64,000 nucleotides of DNA, taken from NCBI GenBank assembly GCA_045599325.1, contig JAZRVT010000015.1, forward strand, positions 1 to 64,000. Direction: 5' to 3'. A program made the position numbers and the translations under genes. The stretch is from Cacconaster sp045599325. Lineage in GTDB: Bacteria > Bacteroidota > Bacteroidia > Bacteroidales > UBA932. Positions 16,132 to 24,732 of this stretch are shown here, in pieces (positions within the stretch are counted from its first letter, which is position 1; each line of letters opens with the position of its first letter). The notes beneath the pieces were generated by a model, which was not told where the DNA came from, did not search any database, and saw nothing but the letters and a program-made list of their open reading frames with translations.

Positions 16132-16892
16132 AACTCGACTCTGAGCCCGTCCCAGGCAGGCTGTATGCCTTCCGGAAGTCCGGCGGCAAGATCGCGGTGG
16201 CGTGGAAGCAGGTGCGACAGATGGGTGAGGTAACACCTTCCGGCACCGGTTCTCTGCGCCACTGCTATTGCTTCAGGCAGTGAGTAGTGCGATATGTGCG
16301 GGGTGCTCTTGACAGTGTTGACCACGAACACCTTCACGCCTTCGAGCTTCTCGAATTCACTCTCAGGGATATAGTTCGCGTCTGTCACATAAGCGCAGTC
16401 GCCGAAGCGGAAGCCGAGCACCGGAAGCTTGTAGTGCATCGCCCTGATGGGTACGATTCTGACTCCTTCGATCTCGAACGGAAGAGAAGTGATAGTGCGC
16501 AGGTCCATCTGAGGGGCGCCTGGATAGGGGCTTTCGCTGAAGACATAATAGTACTCCTTGCGGAGAGATTCCTGCACGCTTGCTTCGCAGTATATCGGGA
16601 AGCTTCTCTTTTCCAGATAGTTGAAAGAACGGACATCGTCAAGTCCTCCTGTGTGGTCCTTGTGGTTGTGGGTAAGGAGTATGGCGTCGAGATGTCTCAC
16701 CCCTTCCCGCAGCATCTGCTGCCTGAAGTCCGGGCCGGCATCGATCAGGAACTTTCTGCCTTCATATTCGACTAATGCCGAGGCGCGCAGACGCTTGTCC
16801 TTCGGGTCATCGGAAGTGCATACGGGACAGTCGCATCCGATCATAGGGATGCCCTGCGACGTGCCTGTACCGAGGAATGTTATGCTGTTCAT
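16128..16892 (-). CDS. MBL-fold metallohydrolase, PhnP-like
   Basis: 254 residues. N-terminal FLGTGTSQGIPMIGCDCPVC, then the metallo-beta-lactamase metal motif THNHKDHTGGLDD, an Asp in YVTDANYIP, and a C-terminal His in TPHISHYSLPEA. The Cys-rich N-terminus and overall order match the PhnP-like branch of MBL phosphodiesterases. Family knowledge: PhnP hydrolyses cyclic phosphate esters such as 5-phosphoribosyl 1,2-cyclic phosphate, but no other phn genes are here, so a general phosphodiesterase role is more likely (inference). Last gene of the tamB-to-MBL unit; its ATG overlaps the mtaB stop by 4 nt (ATGA). Confidence 0.88.
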   Translation of the reverse strand: MNSITFLGTGTSQGIPMIGCDCPVCTSDDPKDKRLRASALVEYEGRKFLIDAGPDFRQQMLREGVRHLDAILLTHNHKDHTGGLDDVRSFNYLEKRSFPIYCEASVQESLRKEYYYVFSESPYPGAPQMDLRTITSLPFEIEGVRIVPIRAMHYKLPVLGFRFGDCAYVTDANYIPESEFEKLEGVKVFVVNTVKSTPHISHYSLPEAIAVAQRTGAGRCYLTHLSHLLPRHRDLAAGLPEGIQPAWDGLRVEF

Positions 16893-18169
16893 AGAGTCAC
16901 CTCCACTATTTTTCCTATCTTGTCCTTGTCGTAAGGTCTCTCCACCCTGATATAGTTCTCTGTGTAACCGAACATCCTGCCTCCTTTCAGAGTGCTTTCG
17001 AAGAGCACCTGCGCGCTCCTTCCGGCGTTTGCGGCGCAGAATTCGGCGTGAAGGCGGTCCGAAAGGGCCTGAAGCTTCTCTGTGCGCCGGGTCTTGACGC
17101 TTTCCTGCACCTGGTCAGGGCGTTCCGCGGCAGGGGTGCCGGCGCGGCGTGAGTAAGGGAAGATATGGAGGAATGCCGGCCGGATGCGCTCCAGCAGGCT
17201 GAAGCACTCCTCGAAGTCCTCATCAGTCTCGCCGGGGAAGCCGGCAATCACATCGATTCCGAAGAAGACTTTAGTATAGCGCTCCTCAGGTCTCTCCATT
17301 ATATCCCGGATAAGGCTGATCTTCTCCTCGAACATCTTCGCGGTGTAGCGGCGGTGCATCGCCTTGAGGGTCTTGTCGCAGCCGGCCTGTATCGGTATGT
17401 GGAAATGAGGCAGGAACTTGGTCCCTGAGGCTATCCAGCGCAGAATCTCTTCAGTGAGCAGATTAGGCTCGATGGAAGAGATGCGGTAGCGCTCTATGCC
17501 CTCCACCCTGTCCAGCTCTTTCAGAAGGTCAAGGAAACTCTCTCCTGTGGTCTTTCCGAAATCTCCGGTATTGACGCCAGTCAGCACTATCTCACATATT
17601 CCTGCCGCTGCTATTTCGCGGGCCTGTGCCACGACCTGGGCGACAGGGATGTTGCGGCTCCGCCCGCGTGCTATCGGCACAGTGCAGTATGAGCAGCGGT
17701 AGTCGCAGCCGTCCTGTATCTTGAGGAAGGAGCGGGTGCGCTCTCCGGACGAGTATGCCGGGAAGATGGAAGTGATCCCATCTTCACCGCAGGCCCTGCA
17801 CCTTTCAAGCCCCTCCTTGCCGTCCCTGCTCATAATATCGAAGATTTCACCTTTGTGCTCCGCTCCGAACACGAAACTGACGCCCTCGATGGCCAGCACT
17901 TCCTGCGGCTTCAGCTGTGCATAGCAGCCTGTGACGGCTATCGCGGCTCCGGGAGACTGCTTGTGCATCTTCCTTATCAGGTTGCGGCACTTCTTGTCTG
18001 CGTGCTCTGTGACCGAGCAGGTGTTGATGACATAGATGTCCGCCGGCGCGGAGTGGGGCACGATATCCCAGCCCGCTTCCGCAAAGCGGCGTGCTATCGT
18101 CGAGGATTCCGCAAAGTTCAGCTTGCAGCCAAGAGTGGCGAATGCAACTTTCTGTTTTTCCGGTGCCAT
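16889..18169 (-). CDS. mtaB: tRNA t6A37 methylthiotransferase MtaB
   Basis: 426 residues from ATG 18169, two nt after the folB stop; an ATG at 18178 overlapping folB by 7 nt would add three residues. Three-domain methylthiotransferase: N-terminal UPF0004 with Cys ligands in LGCKLNFAES, NTCSVTEHADKKC and GCYAQL; radical SAM CxxxCxxC in GCDYRCSYCTVPIARG; and a C-terminal TRAM domain (around GRMFGYTENYIRVERPY). MtaB rather than MiaB/RimO is supported by the GCKLN start and the RTRSFLKIQDGCDYRC block. Family knowledge: converts t6A37 to ms2t6A37 in ANN-decoding tRNAs using two 4Fe-4S clusters. Confidence 0.94.
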   Translation of the reverse strand: MAPEKQKVAFATLGCKLNFAESSTIARRFAEAGWDIVPHSAPADIYVINTCSVTEHADKKCRNLIRKMHKQSPGAAIAVTGCYAQLKPQEVLAIEGVSFVFGAEHKGEIFDIMSRDGKEGLERCRACGEDGITSIFPAYSSGERTRSFLKIQDGCDYRCSYCTVPIARGRSRNIPVAQVVAQAREIAAAGICEIVLTGVNTGDFGKTTGESFLDLLKELDRVEGIERYRISSIEPNLLTEEILRWIASGTKFLPHFHIPIQAGCDKTLKAMHRRYTAKMFEEKISLIRDIMERPEERYTKVFFGIDVIAGFPGETDEDFEECFSLLERIRPAFLHIFPYSRRAGTPAAERPDQVQESVKTRRTEKLQALSDRLHAEFCAANAGRSAQVLFESTLKGGRMFGYTENYIRVERPYDKDKIGKIVEVTL

Positions 18170-18171
18170 TC

Positions 18172-18519
18172 TCAACATTTGACTGACGTGACCGAAGATG
18201 ACCCGACCTTGCCGCTTACAGGAGGATTGAATTTGGTGACAGTGACTGAAAGCGCCTTTATCATCGGGAAGGCGGCTGAAATGGCCTCTGAAATGCGGTA
18301 TGCGACGTTTTCGAGCAGATTTGAAGGAATCTCCATCTGAGCCTTCACAATCTCGTACACGGCTGAGTAGTCGACGGCTGCCGAGAGGTTGTCTGTCTTT
18401 GCGGCCTCTGTCATATCATAGTCAAAGCATACGTCAACGCTGAAGCGGTTGCCGTCACGGCGCTCCTCCGGCAGACAGCCGTGGAAAGCCCAGAATTCCA
18501 TATCACCTAATCTTACCAT
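18172..18519 (-). CDS. folB: Dihydroneopterin aldolase
   Basis: 115 residues, normal single-domain size. Begins LGDMEFWAFHGCLPEERRDGNRFSVD, with the FHGCLPEE active-site block of FolB, and ends with VTVTKFNPP, the conserved KxxPP-type strand. Family knowledge: retro-aldol cleavage of 7,8-dihydroneopterin to 6-hydroxymethyl-dihydropterin and glycolaldehyde in folate synthesis, as an octamer. Located 3 nt after the RsmI-like gene and directly ahead of mtaB. Confidence 0.94.
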   Translation of the reverse strand: MVRLGDMEFWAFHGCLPEERRDGNRFSVDVCFDYDMTEAAKTDNLSAAVDYSAVYEIVKAQMEIPSNLLENVAYRISEAISAAFPMIKALSVTVTKFNPPVSGKVGSSSVTSVKC

Positions 18520-18522
18520 TTG

Positions 18523-19221
18523 CTAAAGTATTACGAATACGCAGGGCCTCTTGCCGATGGTGACCGGATTTTTCCTCCAGTCAGCCACTGTGCGGGTGCG
18601 GATCATCTGGTCGGGACAGGTGATGTCGGCGGCGACGCATATTCTGGTTGAGAGTTTGAGCACCGCAAGCATATCGGCCATAAGCGAATCGTTGCGGTAT
18701 GGTGTCTCGATGATTATCTGAGACTGGTTCAGGCGGCCCGCAGTCCGCTCTATGTTCAGCAGCGCCTCCTTCCTGGCATCCTGCTTGACGGGGAGATAGC
18801 CCGTGAAGGCGAAGCACTGGCCGTTGAGCCCGGAGGACATCAGCGCCATCATCAGCGAGGAGGGGCCCACCTGCGGCACAACTTCCACTCCGCGGTCGTG
18901 GGCAAGTGAGACAAGCAGGGCGCCCGGGTCGGCCACTGCCGGCAGTCCGGCTTCCGATATCAGAGCCGCGTCACGGTTGCCGAGCAGTGCAGCGTAGCCT
19001 TCTATCTGCTCGCGGGTGGTGTGCTCGTTGAGTTCGTGCAGCTCCAGCGAGTCGATATGCCCCTTCAGCCCGGCTGCCGACAGGAAACGGCGCGCCGTGC
19101 GGAGCTCCTCCACGAAGTAGAGGTCAATCGACGGCAGAAGGTCCAGGACTGTGGACGGCAGGACCTTCTCCGCCGGGTATTCGCCTAGCGGCGTTGGGAT
19201 CAGAAACAGTTTGCCTTTCAT
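18523..19221 (-). CDS. RsmI-like SAM-dependent methyltransferase (tetrapyrrole methylase fold)
   Basis: 232 residues from ATG 19221 (a GTG one codon upstream is possible). Tetrapyrrole-methylase/RsmI features: LFLIPTPLGEYP at the N-terminus (RsmI proteins have LYLVATPIGNL), AALISEAGLPAVADPG, and QVGPSSLMMALMSSGL. Family knowledge: RsmI 2'-O-methylates C1402 of 16S rRNA; this shorter, divergent type is a common second copy in Bacteroidetes, so the substrate is uncertain. Unusually, its first 98 nt overlap the 3' end of tamB on the same strand. Confidence 0.82.
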   Translation of the reverse strand: MKGKLFLIPTPLGEYPAEKVLPSTVLDLLPSIDLYFVEELRTARRFLSAAGLKGHIDSLELHELNEHTTREQIEGYAALLGNRDAALISEAGLPAVADPGALLVSLAHDRGVEVVPQVGPSSLMMALMSSGLNGQCFAFTGYLPVKQDARKEALLNIERTAGRLNQSQIIIETPYRNDSLMADMLAVLKLSTRICVAADITCPDQMIRTRTVADWRKNPVTIGKRPCVFVIL

Positions 19222-22200
19222 CACTCTTGATATGGAACATTTTGCGCCAGAGTTCTTCGAAGGTGTTGAACTCCTGCTGATATATGATACCTGCGCCGTT
19301 GCGCTGGCTCTGGTCGAGATAGTTGCTGTACTGGTCGGCAGAGTGTGAGAAGAGAGTCAGGCGCAGCTGTCCCGTCTTGGTCAGCTTGATCTCGACGTCA
19401 ATGTCACCCACCACCTCGCTCTGCCCTCCTGTAGTCATATACTGCCTGTTGCCGATGTTGCCGTTTATTGAGACCCGGTTGTTGAACAGCTGGGTCGAAA
19501 CCGCCACGTCGAAGATGTCCCGCCCGTCCTCCGCAGGCTGGTAGTTGAAGCCGAGGTCGAGAGGTATCTCCAGCTGCCGGAATATGTTGTTCAGCTGGTT
19601 GGACATTATCTCCGATGCGTTGGAGTAGAGCATCGTGGTGCTGTTGACGATGCCGGACTCCTCATTAGGGACGAATCCGCCCGAGACGAGCAGAGCGAGT
19701 ACCTGCTTCATTCTCTTGTCCTCAGTGTTGAGAGCGCTCTCCACCTTGCTCTTGGTGGTAGGGTCAAGGTCCGGGATATCGATTGTGAAACTGATTTCAG
19801 GGTTCTCGAGCTTGCCGCCTATTCCGATGCCGCAGTCCACTGTGCGCCTGGTGTTGACAGTGGTGGAGTCGGCTATCAGGGTTCCGATGGCCGCCTTGGT
19901 CCTGTAGTTTGCAGTGAGGTTCAGGTCAGACTTCATTATATCGCCGGTGAAGGCGATTGTGCTGCCCGGGTTGATGGTGAAGTCGCGTGAGACGATTCCC
20001 ATCAGGGAGAACTTGTAACTGCCTTCGCTGATTTCGTAATCGCCCTTGATATTGAAAGGATTGTTCTCGTCCACCGTTATCCCGATTGTACCGTTGCCAC
20101 GGGTCTTCAGTATGTCGCCTGTCTCCTTGTTGATCTCAATCTGTATTTCGGCATCCGGAGTGGCGGTGAGGTTCATGTTCACGCCCAGCTGGGAAGCGCC
20201 TCCGGCAGCCTGGACTTTGACGACATTGGCGGTTTTCAGGGAGTCGTAGAGGTCGAGTTTCTCCTCGTTGCCGATGAATGTCAGCAGCGACCTCTGCCCC
20301 TCCATCGACCCGCCGCCGAGCGGGATGTGCACCGTGCTGCCCTCCTCAGTGCTGGCTCTGATGTTGAGCTTCAGATTGTTGAAAGGCCCGCTTATTCTGA
20401 CGGAACCTGTTGCGAACGCTCTCCCGTAGAATGAGTCGTTGTCGCGGGCGCCCGTATTGAGGGCGAGCATATCGTCAAGGTTAATCCGGAGGTCCAGCCT
20501 CATATTCTTGAAACTGTCGTGGATCAGGCCGCCTGTGGCGATGCCGCTGTGACCGTACTTGTCGAACACCTTGGCTCTGTTGAATGCTATGCTCTTGTCA
20601 TCGATAGTGATCGGGCCGTCGACGATATACCTGACTTTGGTGAAGTCCACCACGAACCCCAGCGAGTCCGCGCTGGTCCTTTCTCCTGCGAGCCTGATCC
20701 TGTCAAGCGGTCCGCTTGCCACAATGTCACCCGATATGGCGCCTGTGAAACCGGAGAGGACCCCTGTGAGGAACGGTGATGCGAAGCCGAGACCGAATCT
20801 TTCGAGGCTGGCCCTGACATTGATGTTCTTGTCGGAAGGCCGGTAGAAACCTGACAGGCTCAACGGTCTCTCATCCCCAAGCCTGTCCTCGAGGAACAGG
20901 TCGAAATGCTTTCTCTCATCATTCCACCTGCTGTGGATCCCGAGGTCTCCGACTTCGTGTCCGGATACCGCCACGCCTTTGCCGTCGATGTCGAGCAGGA
21001 TGCCCTTCTGCTCTCCCAGGACAGCCACGGCGCCGCCGGAACCGGTGAAGGATCCTGACAGATTTATGTTGTCTTTCAGGAAAACGTTTGCGATGGCTAT
21101 GTCGAAGTCAGAGAGTTCTACCCTGACGGTATCAGAGATGTTCTCTCCGACTGCTCCGTCCACGAAGAGGCTCTGCTCTCCGTTGTGGAGGCGGAAGCCG
21201 TTGACGGCGACATTGTTCTTGCCGTACCCGATCTCTGAGGCGTCTATCCGCCAGGTGTCTCCTGCGATTTCAACCTTTGACGGGAGGAGGGAGGCGCTGA
21301 CGGTATGGAGGCTCTCCGGACCGTTGAACCTGACGACAGTGCTGATGTCCGCTGCGATGCCCTTGCTGTCCTGGTTGCGGAATCTGGCGGTGAGGTTGAC
21401 AGCATTGTCGCGGACTGATGCGGTGACGTCGGCATTCTCCGCCATCAGGCTGCCTGATTCGAGCTTGGCCGCCGTCACTTTCGCATTGAGCGCTGAGTCG
21501 CGGGTAAAGACATTGCCTGCGATGTCCTTGAAGTAGAGGTCTCCCAGAGCCACGACAGGGGATGCCACTGAGCAGGTGGCGTCGCCGTCACGGAGCGACA
21601 GGTTCACCGTCGAGTTCTCGGCGATGTACAGGTCCGGCATCAGGAACTGGAGGGCCGGCTGGAGGTTGCGGGTAGTGATGTCCATCCGGCAGTGCTCTAT
21701 TGTGGTGTCAGGCCTTGCTCCTTCAGACTCGAAGAGGTTGTCCAGGTTTTCCTTGAGGGATTTCCTCGCCACCTCGCGGATGAAGTCGGTTACGAAGGAG
21801 TCGCCGCTGTAGGAGATGTCGGCGAGATAGGACTTCACGTCCAAAGTGTAACGTCCGTCGTTGAGGTCAGATGAAAGTGTAAGGTCTCCGACATTGAGGT
21901 TCTTCCCTTCCAGGACCGCCTTCGCGTCGCGGACAGTGGCAGTGCCGAAGAATTCGTTCTCAGGGCTTCTGCGGATGTCGGCGTTTATGTTGAGGGAGAT
22001 ATGAGTGTCCTCGTGCGGGTCCAGGTTGAGCGCGTTGAGGTTTATGTTGTTGAGGTCTATGTCTGCCCAGTAGCCGTCGCCGTTCCGGCTGTCGAGAGCG
22101 GCTTCGGCAGTCGCTGTGAAATTGAGGTTAGGGTCCTTTGACGTTATGTCCGCCGATACTTCGCCGCCGGCCATCCTGGCCACGGCGCTTATGCCGTGGT

Positions 22201-23638
22201 AGTCATAGCCCTTGAACCGGAAGGAATCGATCTCCAGCGGGGAGACTGTGATGTCTGTTCCTCTCTTTCCGATGGAAACGCTGGCATCCGCCCTGCAGGT
22301 GAGGGCTCCTATGGACCCGTTGGCAAGGAACCTTCCGGCCTGGAAGTCGTTCGCCTTGACAGCTGCGTCGATATGTCCGCCGTTGCCGCAACTGAAGCTG
22401 CCGTCAGCCTCCACTGTGCCCATATCCGGTGCCTGGAGCGACACTTTGGAATTGAATTCAGAGAAGAGGCCGTCCATATCGGCATTCAGGGTGAAGAGCG
22501 AACCCGGGGCGAACTTGCGGAAAGATGAGGTGTTCATTCCCGGCGACACCTCTTCGAGGATATGCGCCACGTCTGCGACGGTGGTCTTTCCATCGTTGAT
22601 GCGGATTCTTGCGTAAGTATTGAGGAAGTCTGGCAGCCCCTTCAGCTGGAACGCCACACCGAGGTCTGTCGCGCCGGTGTCCGACCTTACGTTCAGGTGC
22701 TGGGAGCTGAGGTCCGCCACCGTACCGCTGACGCGGCCGTCAAGGCCGAGTCTCAGGTTCATTTTGTCGATGCCCGCAAAATAGCCGAGGCTGCGGAAAT
22801 CGAATGTGGTGCCGTTGAATCCTGCGTCCAGCCGCACTCTGTTGAGGAAGTCAGAGAAGTCGCTGAAATCATCGAATCCCAGCGAGAAACTGTCCGCTGC
22901 GAGGTGGCTCAGGCCGTCGTCGTAACGGAGCTCCCGTATCGTTATCAGGCTGTCGCTCATTGAGACATCCCCGCTGAAAGTATTGACCTCCAGACCCTTC
23001 GATTCGCGGAATGACAGTTTCTCGATTGAGGCTGAGATGGAGTTCCCATATTTCAGATGTCTGGCGTCGAGATTGATCTCCTCCAGTCCGATGTTTTTCC
23101 AGTCGATCTGGTGCGGGGATCTGAGGAGAGTGGAATCGGATATGCTGTCCTCGGTGCTGAAATCGAAGTTCTTGACTGTGAGGCGGTCGAGCCTGTATGC
23201 GCTGAAAGGGGAGGTGGATGTGGTGTCCTTCTCCTTGTCCGGGTCGATGAGAGGCGCTATGAGGGCGGACAGGCTGGTGGAGGAGCTGTCAATTCTCCTC
23301 AGCCTGAAATATCCCTCTTCCAGGGAGACCCGTTTCACTGAGAGTTCGTCCGTCAGAAGTGATGCCGTCTTTAGGTTGACAAGCAGCTTGCCGATGGAGG
23401 CCACTGTGTCCCGATCTCCGTAGATGGCGTTGACATCCTTGAGGATGAGGTTGTTCGGGATAGAGAGATATACTTTCCCCACGGTGACCTTCCCGTCGAC
23501 TCTCTCTGAAATCTCATCCGCCGCTCTGTTGACCACCGCTGTCTGGACGGCCGGGAACTGAAGGGCGATGGCTGCCGCGACCGGTATCAGGATGACAACG
23601 ATTATCAGAGTGAAAAATATTCGGTTCCAGGTCTTCAT
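19124..23638 (-). CDS. tamB: Translocation and assembly module protein TamB
   Basis: 1504 residues. A single N-terminal membrane anchor (about 7-28), then a very long beta-rich AsmA/TamB repeat body with many Asp/Asn-Gly turns, and the C-terminal DUF490 domain (roughly 1150-1460) with segments such as GNGTIGITVDENNPFNIKGD and GAGIIYQQEFNTFEELW, which matches the conserved TamB end. Family knowledge: an inner-membrane-anchored periplasm-spanning groove protein that works with an Omp85 partner in outer-membrane protein or lipid transport. The probable partner, TamL, is at 50649-52853. A Pro/Gly-rich tail of about 32 residues lies beyond the conserved end and overlaps the next gene. -7 box at 23662-23669. 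Confidence 0.93.
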   Translation of the reverse strand: MKTWNRIFFTLIIVVILIPVAAAIALQFPAVQTAVVNRAADEISERVDGKVTVGKVYLSIPNNLILKDVNAIYGDRDTVASIGKLLVNLKTASLLTDELSVKRVSLEEGYFRLRRIDSSSTSLSALIAPLIDPDKEKDTTSTSPFSAYRLDRLTVKNFDFSTEDSISDSTLLRSPHQIDWKNIGLEEINLDARHLKYGNSISASIEKLSFRESKGLEVNTFSGDVSMSDSLITIRELRYDDGLSHLAADSFSLGFDDFSDFSDFLNRVRLDAGFNGTTFDFRSLGYFAGIDKMNLRLGLDGRVSGTVADLSSQHLNVRSDTGATDLGVAFQLKGLPDFLNTYARIRINDGKTTVADVAHILEEVSPGMNTSSFRKFAPGSLFTLNADMDGLFSEFNSKVSLQAPDMGTVEADGSFSCGNGGHIDAAVKANDFQAGRFLANGSIGALTCRADASVSIGKRGTDITVSPLEIDSFRFKGYDYHGISAVARMAGGEVSADITSKDPNLNFTATAEAALDSRNGDGYWADIDLNNINLNALNLDPHEDTHISLNINADIRRSPENEFFGTATVRDAKAVLEGKNLNVGDLTLSSDLNDGRYTLDVKSYLADISYSGDSFVTDFIREVARKSLKENLDNLFESEGARPDTTIEHCRMDITTRNLQPALQFLMPDLYIAENSTVNLSLRDGDATCSVASPVVALGDLYFKDIAGNVFTRDSALNAKVTAAKLESGSLMAENADVTASVRDNAVNLTARFRNQDSKGIAADISTVVRFNGPESLHTVSASLLPSKVEIAGDTWRIDASEIGYGKNNVAVNGFRLHNGEQSLFVDGAVGENISDTVRVELSDFDIAIANVFLKDNINLSGSFTGSGGAVAVLGEQKGILLDIDGKGVAVSGHEVGDLGIHSRWNDERKHFDLFLEDRLGDERPLSLSGFYRPSDKNINVRASLERFGLGFASPFLTGVLSGFTGAISGDIVASGPLDRIRLAGERTSADSLGFVVDFTKVRYIVDGPITIDDKSIAFNRAKVFDKYGHSGIATGGLIHDSFKNMRLDLRINLDDMLALNTGARDNDSFYGRAFATGSVRISGPFNNLKLNIRASTEEGSTVHIPLGGGSMEGQRSLLTFIGNEEKLDLYDSLKTANVVKVQAAGGASQLGVNMNLTATPDAEIQIEINKETGDILKTRGNGTIGITVDENNPFNIKGDYEISEGSYKFSLMGIVSRDFTINPGSTIAFTGDIMKSDLNLTANYRTKAAIGTLIADSTTVNTRRTVDCGIGIGGKLENPEISFTIDIPDLDPTTKSKVESALNTEDKRMKQVLALLVSGGFVPNEESGIVNSTTMLYSNASEIMSNQLNNIFRQLEIPLDLGFNYQPAEDGRDIFDVAVSTQLFNNRVSINGNIGNRQYMTTGGQSEVVGDIDVEIKLTKTGQLRLTLFSHSADQYSNYLDQSQRNGAGIIYQQEFNTFEELWRKMFHIKSDERQTVSDPNAARRIPGGEGPAVHSPGPSAVD

Positions 23639-23661
23639 CAGGGCGGAATCAACTTAACTTA

Positions 23662-23669
23662 CAAAGATA
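23662..23669 (-). promoter_or_regulatory. Bacteroidetes -7 box for the tamB unit
   Basis: TATCTTTG on the minus strand, 23 nt before the tamB ATG; probably drives tamB, RsmI-like, folB, mtaB and the MBL gene. Confidence 0.6.
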
Positions 23670-23682
23670 ATCAATTATTTCG

Positions 23683-23690
23683 TAAATTTG
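23683..23690 (+). promoter_or_regulatory. Bacteroidetes -7 box for tsaD
   Basis: TAAATTTG, 13 nt before the tsaD ATG at 23704; divergent from the tamB promoter. Confidence 0.6.
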
Positions 23691-23703
23691 CGGGCATTAG
23701 GTT

Positions 23704-24732
23704 ATGAGCACAACAATCCTTGGCATAGAGTCCTCCTGCGACGACACATCCGCGGCAGTCATCCGCGATGAGTATCTCCTTTCAAACGTTATGGCCTCCC
23801 AGGAGGTCCACCGCAAGTACGGCGGTGTCATTCCGGAACTCGCTTCGCGCGCCCACCAGCAGAATATCCTGCCGGTTGTCTCCGAAGCGCTGAAGCAGGC
23901 ATCTGTCACAATGTCCGACATAGATGCGATAGCGTTCACCAGAGGCCCGGGTCTCCTCGGCTCCCTCCTTGTCGGAACATCTTTCGCCAAGGGACTTTCT
24001 GTCTCCAGCGGATGCCCTATGATTGAGGTGAACCACCTTCAGGGACATATCCTCTCTCACTTCGTGAAAGTCGAGGGAAGGGAAAACCGCTCTCCTGAGT
24101 TCCCGTTCCTCTGCCTGCTTGTCTCTGGCGGCCACACCCAGATCGTGAGGGTCGACGCCCCTCTCCGTTTCGAGATAATTGGCCATACCATCGACGACGC
24201 TGTGGGGGAAGCCTTCGACAAATGTGCGAAACTTATGGGTCTCGGCTATCCCGGAGGCCCTGTCGTGGACCGTCTGGCGAAGGAGGGCGATGCAGGCAGG
24301 TTCCGTTTCGCCAAGCCTGTCATACCTGACCTGAACTACAGCTTCAGCGGCATCAAGACATCGCTGCTCTATTTCCTCCGCGACCGCATTGCCGAGAACC
24401 CGGATTTCATCGAGGAGAACAAGGCTGACCTCTGTGCCTCCTTCCAGAAAGACCTCATAGACATCCTGATGAAGAAGCTCGTGCTGGCAGCCCGCCAGAC
24501 CGGCATCCGCCAGGTGGCCATCGCCGGCGGCGTCTCCGCCAACAGCGGCCTCCGCAACCGCATAGAGGAGGAGGGACGCAGGCGCGGCTGGACCACATAC
24601 CTGCCGGAGTTCCGCTTCACCACCGACAACGCCGCAATGATTGCCATAACAGGCTATTACAAATACAAGGAGGGGCTTTTCGCCCCGCTTGACACAGCGC
24701 CTCTCTCTCGTGCTGCAGAATACGGTGATTAA
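23704..24732 (+). CDS. tsaD: tRNA N6-adenosine threonylcarbamoyltransferase TsaD
   Basis: 342 residues, standard length. ASKHA-fold signatures: ILGIESSCDDTSAAV, PELASRAHQQNI (metal-binding His), VNHLQGHILSH (second His pair), LVSGGHTQIV, and VAIAGGVSANSGLR followed by TTDNAAMIA (Asp ligand). Family knowledge: transfers the threonylcarbamoyl group from TC-AMP to A37 of ANN-decoding tRNAs with TsaB/TsaE. t6A made here is the substrate for MtaB and TcdA, both encoded in this window. Its last 44 nt overlap the downstream flavoprotein gene. Confidence 0.97.
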   Translation: MSTTILGIESSCDDTSAAVIRDEYLLSNVMASQEVHRKYGGVIPELASRAHQQNILPVVSEALKQASVTMSDIDAIAFTRGPGLLGSLLVGTSFAKGLSVSSGCPMIEVNHLQGHILSHFVKVEGRENRSPEFPFLCLLVSGGHTQIVRVDAPLRFEIIGHTIDDAVGEAFDKCAKLMGLGYPGGPVVDRLAKEGDAGRFRFAKPVIPDLNYSFSGIKTSLLYFLRDRIAENPDFIEENKADLCASFQKDLIDILMKKLVLAARQTGIRQVAIAGGVSANSGLRNRIEEEGRRRGWTTYLPEFRFTTDNAAMIAITGYYKYKEGLFAPLDTAPLSRAAEYGD

